Assembly: GCF_009905375.1 (NCBI RefSeq)
Contig: NC_133648.1
Coordinates: 91,452,631-91,516,630 of the forward strand
Reading direction: 5' to 3'
DNA length: 64,000 nucleotides
Origin: Apium graveolens
Taxonomy: Eukaryota; Streptophyta; Magnoliopsida; Apiales; Apiaceae
The notes under the pieces are model-generated. The model saw nothing but the letters and a program-made list of their open reading frames with translations, had not been told where the DNA came from and searched no databases. Position numbers and translations under genes: made by a program. Positions 31,190 to 40,847 of this stretch are shown here, one piece after another (the first letter of the stretch is position 1; the number at the start of each line of letters is the position of its first letter).

Positions 31190-34100
31190 GTGCAGGGAAA
31201 AAGAAGAAATCTATGGTACTTGGACAGTGGCTGTTCAAGACACATGACAGGAGATTTCTCCCTGCTCACAGAGTTTAAGGAGAGAGCTGGCCCTAGCATA
31301 ACCTTTGGAGATGACAGCAAAGGGTTTACTATGGGATATGGCTTGATTTCAACAAGGAATGTCATAATTGATGAAGTTGCATTAGTTGATGGTCTCAAGC
31401 ACAACTTACTGAGCATCAGTCAACTATGTGATAGAGGGAATACAATTTCCTTCAATTCAAAAGCCTGTGTTGTCACCAGTAAGAAAGACAACAAAGTGGT
31501 TCTAACTGGAGTTAGAAAAGGAAATGTGTACTTAGCTGACTTCAACTCTATAGATGCAGAATCTATTACTTGTCTCTTCAACAAAGCAAGTTCAGTTGAA
31601 AGTTGGCTATGGCACAAGAAGCTATCCCATTTGAATTTCAAGACAATGAATGATCTAGTCAAAAAGGACTTAGTTAGAGGAATTCCTCTTGTTGAATTCT
31701 CAAGGGATGGTTTGTGTGATGCTTGTCAGAAAGGCAAACAAAGGAAAGCATCATTCAAAAAGAAGCTTGAAATAACAATTGATGAACCATTACAGCTGCT
31801 ACATATGGATTTGTTTGGACCAGTCAATGTATTGTCAATTGCAAGAAAAAGATATTGCTTGGTGATTGTAGATGATTTCTCAAAGTTTTCATGGGTCTAT
31901 TTTCTTGGATCAAAGGATGAAGCAAGTGAAATCATTATCAATCACATCAGGCAAGTCAATAATCATCCTGACTTGAAGGTTAGGAATATCAGGAGTGACA
32001 ATGGAACTGAGTTCAAGAATTTGACAATGAGGTTGTTCTGTGAAGAAAATGGAATCATGCATGAGTTCTCAGCTCCAAGAACACCTCAGCAAAATGGGGT
32101 AGTTGAAAGAAAGAACAGATTTTTAATTGAGGCTGCTAGAACAATGCTTGAAGAATCAAAGTTACCAATATATTTCTGGGCTGAAGCTGTTAATTGTGCC
32201 TGCTACACTCACAATATTTCTTTGATCAATCAAGCTAAAGGCATGACTCCTTATCAGTTGTTCAAGAGAAGAAAACCAACTCTAAACTTTCTTCATGTCT
32301 TTGGATATAAATGCTTTATATTGAGAAATCAATCTGACCATAAAGGGAAGTTTGATGCAAAGGCTGATGAAGGGATATTTGTTGGTTACTCAGCTGGAAA
32401 GTCTTATTGGGTCTACAATCTAAGAACCAACATTGTTATGGAATCTGTGCATGTTGTGTTTGATGATAAAAAGATTGATGGACTAACAGATGAGGGACAC
32501 CATGAAAGACTCAAATTTGACAACATTGAGATATATTGTGATGATAGTGAAGAGGAGATTGATGGAGATGAAACTTCAAAAGGGATTCAAAATATGCCCT
32601 TGGATAATGCACAAAATTTTGCATCCGTTGATACAGGCAATGCAGTATCCGTTGAAAGACATAGTGCATCATCCGTTGAAGTACAAAATGAAGCATCCGT
32701 TGATCATAGTTCATCAACGGATAATCGATTTACATCATCAGTTGATAGAACTCCAAATTCCCTGCAAAGAACCAACAACTCAGGGGGAGTTTCAACTAAT
32801 CAACACTCTGTCTCACATCATGACAATACTGAGGCCACCTCATCTAGAGCACATCTTCCACCTCAAAGGAAATGGACCAAGAATCATCCCTTTGAACTGA
32901 TCATTGGTGATGCATCATCTAAAGTGTAAACAAGAAAAGCTACTCAAAATGAATGTCTGTATAGTAGTTTTCTATCTCAGGAGGAACCTAAGAAAGTGGA
33001 AGAAGCCTTAATGGATCCAGATTGGATATTAGCTATGCAGGAAGAGCTGAACCAATTTGAGAGAAACAAAGTTTGGAAGCTGGTACCCAAGCCAAAGAAC
33101 AAGAGTTCCATTGACACAAAATGGGTATTCAGAAACAAGATGGATGAAAATGGCATTGTCATAAGGAATAAAGCCAGATTGGTTGCTAAAGGCTATTCTC
33201 AACAAGAGGGAATAGATTTTGATGAAACATTTGCTCCAGTTGCAAGACTTGAAGCCATCAGAATCTTTCTAGCCTATGCAGCTAATGCCAATTTCAAAGT
33301 CTATCAGATGGATGTCAAGAGTGCATTTCTAAATGGGGAATTGTAGGAAGAAGTTTATGTAAGCCAACCTCCAGGTTTTGAAGATCAAAATTTTCCAGAC
33401 CATGTGTATTATCTGTTGAAAGCACTCTATGGACTAAAGCAAGCACCTAGAGCCTGGTATGAGACTTTGTCAAAGTTCCTTCTAGATAATCATTTCACAA
33501 GAGGTACTGTTGACAAAACTCTCTTCTTTAGAAATGTTAATGGCTCTAAGATACTTGTACAAATTTATGTAGATGATATTATATTTGGATCTACAGATGA
33601 TAAGCTTTGTAAAAAGTTTGCCTAAATTAATGCAAAGTAAATATGAAATGAGCATGATGGGAGAGCTAACTTACTTTCTTGGGTTACAAGTAAAACAAGT
33701 TAGTAGTGGAATTTTCATTAGTCAAACTAAATATATTTATGATCTTTTAAAGAAGTTTGACTTAATGGATTGTTCACCTGCAAAAACTCCCATGGCCACT
33801 GTCACTAAGCTTGAATTAAACAAGGCTGAAAAGTCTGTGGATATTACAAGTTATAGAGGCATGGTTGGCTCACTTTTATATTTAACTGCTAGTAGACCTG
33901 ATATAATGTTTTCTACATGTCTCTGTGCTAGATTTCAAGCTGACCCTAAAGAATCTCACTTAGTGGCCATTAAAAGAATTTTCAGATATCTCAAGGGGAC
34001 TCCAAATCTAGGAATTTGGTACCCTAGAGAGTCTGGTTTTGATCTAATTGGCTACTCAGATGCAGATTATGCAGGTTGCAAAATAGACAGGAAAAGCACA

Positions 34101-34511
34101 ACAGGCACCTGTCAATTTCTAGGGAACAAGCTTGTATCATGGTTCAGCAAGAAGCAGAATTCTGTTTCCACATCAACAGCTGAAGCTGAGTACATTGCAG
34201 CTGGTAGTTGCTGTGCACAAATACTATGGATGAGGAACCAGTTATTTGACTATAGTATGACTGTTGACAAAATTCCAATATTTTGTGACAACACAAGTGC
34301 CATTGCCATTACTGAAAATCCAGTGCAGCACTCAAGAACCAAGCACATTGATATCAAGTACCACTTCATTAGGGAACATGTGATGAAAGGTACAGTGGAA
34401 CTTCATTTTGTTCCAAGTGAACAACAAATTGCAGACATATTTACCAAGCCACTTGATGAATCAACATTCACAAGATTGGTAAGTGAGCTAGGTATGCTTA
34501 ATTACTCTTAA
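31190..34511 (+). pseudogene. pol: Pol polyprotein of element E (PR-IN-RT-RNase H), two stops and one frameshift
   Basis: Pol carries protease, integrase, reverse transcriptase and RNase H. The frame opens after TGA 31178-31180 and has no good ATG at its start. The protease DSG is at 31223. Integrase has HHCC (LWHKKLSHLNF...CDACQKG) and a D,D35E triad at 31808, 31997 and 32105. The integrase-RT linker holds the motif cluster at 32623-32745. RT has YVDD at 33566-33577. RNase H shows DADYAGC and STAEAEY, and the C-terminus is LVSELGMLNYS. TAA at 32927-32929 and TAG at 33344-33346 interrupt the frame, and a one-base insertion near 33607-33625 shifts it for the rest. All catalytic motifs remain readable. 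Confidence 0.95.
32623..32745 (+). repeat. Motif cluster in the integrase-RT linker of E
   Basis: Four ATCCGTTGA copies, one TCAACGGATA and one weak ATCAGTTGAT lie in 123 bp. In the pol frame they are read as Ser-Val-Asp/Glu and Ser-Thr-Asp within a low-complexity linker. Confidence 0.85.
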
Positions 34512-35066
34512 AATTCATGTCCTTATTGCAATTTGAATTGAAGCCTGAAATGTATTAGCTGCAAGAACAAATTTGATTTTTAACACAGATTATTCCATCA
34601 ACGGATATTCCCTATCCGTTGAAAGTCAAAATTGTTCTGTCAACGGATGTTCATTATCCGTTGAAAGTCATATACATTTCTGGAATTTTTATCCGTCAAC
34701 GGATAAAACTGAAGTGCTCTTCAACGGATAACAGTTTACCTTATCCGTTGAAATATCACATCAGTCGATTCAAGTGTTTCACAGCCGTTGATTCTATTGT
34801 CTTAACCGTTGATACTCATACATACAGCTGTATGTATTTGTTTTAAAGGTAGTTTTTAGAATACTTACAGTTTATTCTTAAACGGCTGAAATTCACTTAC
34901 ATATATTTATTGTTTAATCTCTTATTTATGCTTTTTAATTTGAGAAAGTATATAAGCCCTTGTGATTTTTCATTTTTTACTTTACGCTTTCTTGAAATTT
35001 CAAAGCTTTTACCATTTTCTCTCTGCAAAACCTTCAAGTTATTCTCTGCAAATTCTACTCACAACA
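34512..35066 (+). promoter_or_regulatory. Element E pol-ORF3 spacer: motif array and TATA box
   Basis: This 555-bp non-coding spacer holds at least eight motif copies in both orientations between 34598 and 34813, often as inverted pairs (TCAACGGATA...TATCCGTTGA). TATATAAG lies at 34949-34956, 110 bp before the ORF3 ATG (35067). A, B and F repeat this order with their own motifs. I infer an internal promoter for ORF3 that shares its upstream elements with the LTR. Confidence 0.6.
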
Positions 35067-38000
35067 ATGGCACCAGTAGTAAAGATTATGTCTCAATCCG
35101 GGATTCATCTATGAGAAGAACAATTTCATAGCTTTGGTAGCAAAGAATGAAGCCCACTCAGATTATCACAAAATGATGGACTTCATCAAAAACTGTAAAC
35201 TTAGCTATGCAATGCTGGAAGCCCCAACGATTTACTGTGAAGTAGTTGAGGAGATTTGGACAACTGCTGAGTTCAACTCCATAGATATGACTATCTCCTT
35301 CACTCTCAAAGGTAAAAATCACTGTGTTAACTGTGATGATTTACTAGCATGTTTTAAATTACCTGAGAACAATGCCATGACACCACACACTGATAATGAT
35401 GTATCCAGCATGTTAGATTCCATAGGTTATTCTCTTAACTCTGCTAGTTTAGGGAGTATTAAAAGAAAAGGCCTTAGGAAAGAATGGAGTTTTCTTGGGG
35501 ATGCCTTTATCAAGGTTTTCTCTGGGAAAATTAGCAATTTTGATGCCATAACTTCATCTCTTGTTAATATGCTCTATATGCTTGTTTCTGATAGGTATTT
35601 TAATTTTAGAAACTATGTTATGCTAGAATTGGGAACTAGATTAGGTAACAAAGCTAATAGATCTAATAACATCTATTATGCTAGATTCTTTATGTTATTG
35701 GCTAACCATGTTACTGAAGGTTTGGTCATAACCAATGAGAATAATAAACTCAAGTGCTGGGCACAAGAGAAAAGAGTTCTTGCAGATTTATTGAGAATGG
35801 ATCTCAACAGCAGTGTGCCATTGGTATATTTACCAATCATGAATGCACCTCAGGTAAGTGAGGTAATTGCTTCTACAACTCCTACTTCTTCCAACCCCTC
35901 TATTTCTTTATCTTCTAGTGTGGCCATGGAATCTGTGACAATGCCCCAACAGATTCCTACCAAGGTCACCAAAACTAAACTTTCAAAATCAAAGACAAAG
36001 AAAACTACCTCTGTTGTTTCTCAAAAGACAACAGTTGTAACATCTACCATTAACCTTGAAGGGAGTGAACAGGGTGTGAGTGGTGAGGGGAGGGGTGAAC
36101 ATCAAAGAAACCCCCAGGATAAGGAAGGAGAGATAAGTGCTTCCCAAGCTAGCCAAGCCACAGTTTCTCAAAAAGCTGTGGTGGTTGAAAGGGTTACTAG
36201 CATATCCCTAGCTGCATCCTCCCAAAAGGATGTAACTATTGAAAATAGTTCACAATCAGGAACACAGAACAAACGAGGGAGGGACACTAAAGCCAAACAC
36301 TCACCAACAAAAGCTTTTATTAGAAGAAAGAGGGCTAGAACCCAATCTTCTACACAGGGTGCACACACTGCACAGATACATCCATCTGTATCTATGCCTT
36401 CTCAAACTCAGTTTGATGTGGCTCCAACAAATGTGGAGTCACAGCCCCATTCTCTCACAGTTAACACACATCAATCACCACACACTTCTTCACCATCTCT
36501 AGATGTGGATATGTTATTCCCATCAATTCCTGATTCTCCCTCTTTACAACTTAGGGAGGAGCCCCACTCCAATACAGGTGATCATCATCTTTTAGATGAT
36601 TTGTTGGATCACCCGCAAATTCTTTCATATGTAATTGAAGGATCTGTGTCACCAAAACTCATATCAATCTACACAGATTCAACAGTTATATCACTTTCAA
36701 TTTCTACTTCTTTTCCTTCTTCAACGGATATCACTCATCCGTTGACAAGTGGTTGTTCTTCAACGGATAAGCTTAACAGCAGTTATCCGTTGATACCATC
36801 AGTTTCACCTTCAACGGCTATTCCTCATCCGTTGATAGTCTCTACACACACAACTGAAACAATTCCAAGTGTAGAAGACTTGATTACTGTACAATCACTT
36901 CTAGGACTGAGGGAAGGGAGTGACAATTTGAGTGAGAGGCTGGGTTGCTCCCAGGCAAAAGGAGAGATTGAGAGCTCAAACATGCATGCTATTTTTTCCA
37001 GCATGGTAAAAGTAAGTGAGAGGAGTACCACCTTAGTAGGTGAAGGTGAGGGAGTGAGTTGTGTGAGCCAGGGGGAGCCCCTGATGCAAGAATATAGAGA
37101 AAAAGAGAGAAAGGCAGGTACAAAAGATATAAGGGTGGATCCAGCCATTGCTAGTGAGTCAATGATTGTGAATGATGCTGAAAAGGAAAGACAATTTCAG
37201 CAACATTACAAAGCTGTTATTGATAACATTTCCTTGGATGTTGACACTTTTACTCATCCTGTTTCAGCCTATCAATTATTGGCTGCACAGGGCAATGTGG
37301 AGGCAGAAAAGACACTACATCTAGTACATACAACAGCATCTCTTCAAAGGGACAAAGCTGCTATTAACAAGATGCCTTCAACAGTTGGTGAGTCATTTGA
37401 AGAATTTGGAGTAAATTCTGATGATGATGACTTTGTTTCTTCTAATGGAAGCATGAACTTAGGGGGAGATAAAGGCCCTAGTTCTATTCCAAATCTACCT
37501 GAATGGGCCTTCAGAAAGGAGTCTACAACAGGGTAATTCAATGTCTCCTTAGTCAAACAAATCAGTACTATCAAACATGCCATTCAGAAAACTTCTCATG
37601 CTGGTACAAAAGCTATCCTTACAACTCACTTGGACTCCCTGCATCTCATGAAGTTGCAGCAAGTAAGACAGAATCTGAGTGTGGATGAACTCAGAAAGGA
37701 TATTGCTGACTTGAAATCCTACAATTCTGAAAAATTGGATTCAGTCATGCCCTATGGTACAATGCAGGACATTTTGTTGAGATTGAAAAAGGAATCACAT
37801 ACTGAAAAGAGGCTGGCCAAAATTGGAAGACAGAGTTCAAGTTATTGAAGATTCTGTGGCCACCATTCTTCACAACCAACAATCTCAAACAAATCTACTT
37901 ATGCAGCTGGCAAAAGCACAGGGCTTGACCCCTCTCCTTGATGATAACAAAAAGGGGGAGAGTAAAAGGGAAGGGGAAGGAGAGCCATCTACAAAAATCC

Positions 38001-39601
38001 AAATATCTAAAGTGCTAGTTCCTGCCATCACTACTTCTCCAATCATTCAAATCAAAGGAAAGCCTGATGGAATTGATTTAATCCAGCTAGCAGCAGCTGA
38101 AATTCAAGTGAAAGAGCAAAGGAGGAGAATTGATGAAAGGATGCAACAACTGTTTGGCTCTACACAAGATAAATCAATATCTGTGAAACATAGCACAAAG
38201 GTTGAACCAATCAATATGGAGCACAAGCCAGAAAGGAGAAATAAGGTTGGAGAGACTTCTTTCAAGAATCTAAAACCTATGGTTCTCAAGCCCAACACTA
38301 GATCCAGCAAGGACTCCACAAAGAACCCTCTAGACTTTGCTCAGATGAAAGAAGTGGACTTTCCTCTTCCAAAGCCTGATGAAGACAAAGTTTTGGGTAC
38401 TAGCATCATAAAACACAAGGAGACCATGGATGAGGCAGTAAGGAGAAACATGGCTATTATCTTTAGAGAGGGAAAGAGCATATGTGTGATGCAAGGACAT
38501 CCCAAATTCTCAATAGCCAAGAGGGAAGAAACCAAAAGGTTAAAGAAAGAAGCTGAAAAACTCAAGGATGACAAAAGAGCACAAGCAAAGCTTGAACAAA
38601 AGCTAAAGTCAAGTCTAGTTGAAAATGAGAAAGGAATTGAAGTCAGGGGTGAAGCCAAGATTGCAAACTTAGATGAGGTTTTTGGGAGTATATTTGGTGA
38701 AAGTATGAAGGAAAAAGAAGAATGGCAGAAGGGAAACAGAAGAAAGGCCAAGGCACATAGAAGGAGTGAAGACAACACTGAAGAAACTAAATCTCTACCT
38801 TCCATACCTGAACCCTTTGTTGTTGATCCCACTATAAACATCCATGGTGAACCAATCATCCCAAAAGAGGAACCTATTGATTGGGACACCATCAATTTGC
38901 CTACCTTTTTAACCACTCTTCCACTACCAAAGAAACAGAAAAGAAAATCCAAATCTACACCTCCCCTAAACTCTAAGAAATTCACTCAAAAACATAAACC
39001 TAACCCTAAGCCACCCATTTCTAAAGATGATTATGTTCACATCTGTGACATAAAAGAAATTTCAGACATTGAACTCTATCTGGATGAGCTGGAGGATGTA
39101 AGGGGAATTGCTGCTTACAGACAGCTACCAGAGAGATTGGTGTTCAGATACAAAGGAGCTGGGGAAAGAACATGGCCTCTCTACAGGATTCTGAATGAAG
39201 GCTACTCTACCTTGATCAGAGTCTTTTCAGCCATACAAAAGGATTCTGGCTTTACCAGGACTGCCAAGACTGAAATTCTCAACAAGATTGCCAACATAAG
39301 GAAAACTTGGAGAGAGCCCAATGCCTTATCCAGAACCTTACTCATTCAAGAAAGGGGAACTACAATTCACAAATCACCTCATTGGTTGATGGAATTCAGA
39401 GATGATAAAGGAGTCAGAAGATTTTTCAGACTTGAAGACCAACTCAAGATTGCCAGCAATGAAACTCTCAAAGAAATGCAATCTAAGTTGGATATCAGTG
39501 ATGAAGATGAAGCTGAATTCTTCAGACAACTCCAACTCCAAATTGAGGAAAATGACAAAGGGCTAGGAAAGAAAACCAGGGAACAAAGAAGAAAAAGATG
39601 A
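35067..39601 (+). pseudogene. ORF3 of element E (about 1,510 codons), three lesions
   Basis: This is a third large ORF between pol and the 3' LTR, of unknown function. It starts MAPVVKIMSQSG at 35067. A one-base insertion at about 35100 shifts the frame, TAA at 37534-37536 interrupts it, and another frameshift lies at about 37825; the rest is open to TGA at 39601. The first about 250 residues form a folded domain (YCEVVEEIWTT, LRKEWSFLGDAF, YVMLELGTRL) that F also shares. The middle is Ser/Thr/Pro-rich and carries motif cluster 36721-36836. Lys/Glu-rich coiled coils follow, then a C-terminal domain (WPLYRILNEGYSTLIRVF, HWLMEFRDDKGVRRFFRLED) and a basic tail. No signal peptide or membrane helix is visible, so an envelope role is doubtful. 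The N-terminal block resembles domains annotated as putative plant transposon protein. Confidence 0.85.
36721..36836 (+). repeat. Motif cluster inside ORF3 of E
   Basis: Two TCAACGGATA copies, one TCAACGGCTA and three CATCCGTTGA/TATCCGTTGA copies alternate in 116 bp. They are read as Ser-Thr-Asp and His/Tyr-Pro-Leu in the disordered middle of the protein. Confidence 0.85.
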
Positions 39602-39773
39602 TTTGCTCAGGCTAGAGGAGCATCCTTGGAAATACTGTAAATCTTCAATTACCTTCTAGTACATACACTTTTGCAGCACTTTTGAATTTCTACTTAGTTT
39701 CAGTTCATATATTTGTTAAGTGTTTTGTTATCATCAAGTTAACCTTGAATTTATGTCTACAATTCTTATAGAC

Positions 39774-39789
39774 ATAAATAGGGGGAGAT
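39774..39789 (+). other. Polypurine tract of element E
   Basis: ATAAATAGGGGGAGAT lies immediately upstream of the 3' LTR, as expected for plus-strand priming. The same core is seen next to the 3' LTRs of C and F. Confidence 0.92.
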
Positions 39790-40847
39790 TGTTAGGAATA
39801 TATGTGCATTAGTTTGATGATATGTTTAACAAAACACTTAAGTAGAAATCTAGTGTTTGTAGCCTCAACGGATAAGACCATTTTGGCTATCCGTTGATGG
39901 TGTAGCTTTACTTAGAAATAAGTCTAGTGTTGCAGCACATTTCAGTCTCTGAATTTGAGATATAGATTCTTAAATGTTGAGGGAAATTATAAGTCATGTT
40001 GACTACTAGAGGATATGCAGATAGGAAGGCCAATTGTAAGTATTTCATGCCTTGTAATCTTGTATAAATGAAATGGTGTCAACGGATAACTTAAAGACCT
40101 TCAACGGATGAGAAACAAAGCTTCAACGGATGTCTCTAAAGCTTCAATGGATAACATCCTTCAACGGATGAGTGCATCAACGGATAGAGCTTCAACTGCT
40201 AACACATCAACGGATAAAGCCATCAACGGATGAAGGCTTCAACGGATGTTCTGTTAAATAGCAGTTGACAAGTGGTAGTTGTACCTACAAACAGAGGCAC
40301 ATGGGTTGACAGAGACAACTGAGATGTGGTAGCCTATTTCAGGAACATCAGAAAAAGCAGCCGTTCTACTCTAGTATAAAGAGGCAATAGTCAACAATGC
40401 ACTGGAGTAAAATGGAGAAGAAACAAGTGGAGAACTTATTTTATTATTGTACTTTTTATCTTTGTCTTCACTTGTAAACTTGGTGATATATAAACCAAGT
40501 AGCAGCTAGTAATTAGAAGAGAATTTTTCCAGAGCTGTTTAGAAAAATCTTGAGAGAAAATTATCTAGTTTGTACTAGGACGCAGCTGTGATCAACTTCT
40601 TGAATCACAGATTTTCTGAAATACCATCTCTGGTGGAACAACAATCCACCAGAAAAGTTTTTAAGGTCTGTTGTGTTCTTTACATTAGTGCTTGAATATA
40701 TATCTGTCTGTATTAGCTTAAAGCAATTTACACACTTGTTTATCTTGAACACAAAGCCTTTAAAACTGCTCAAAACTTGAAAAAGTTTTGAGATTTACAT
40801 TCAACCCCCCTTCTGTAAATCTCATTGTTAGTCCACTAGGAATAACA
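39790..40847 (+). repeat. 3' LTR of element E (1058 bp)
   Basis: It is nearly identical to 27642-28700; I count about six substitutions and one single-base deletion. One motif copy is changed to CAATGGAT. It is followed by target duplication GTAAT at 40848-40852. Confidence 0.97.

Larger units (their letters stand above)
27642..40847 (+). mobile_element. Element E: full-length Sirevirus-like Ty1/copia with ORF3 (13.2 kb)
   Basis: This is a complete structure: LTRs of 1059 and 1058 bp, PBS, open gag, pol, spacer, ORF3, polypurine tract and a perfect 5-bp target duplication. By eye the LTRs differ by about six substitutions and one indel, so the insertion is young. Pol carries two premature stops and one frameshift; ORF3 carries one stop and two frameshifts. 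E is therefore not autonomous as read. That load is roughly what a 13-kb element would gather at the LTR divergence seen. Confidence 0.97.

Noticed and set aside
38341..38985. 214-codon antisense frame in ORF3 of E
   Set aside because: It is the reverse shadow of a Lys/Glu-rich coding segment, which gives Ser/Phe/Leu-rich open frames on the other strand.
35067..39601. ORF3 as a classical envelope glycoprotein
   Set aside because: I could see no signal peptide, hydrophobic transmembrane helix or fusion-type segment in the translated pieces.
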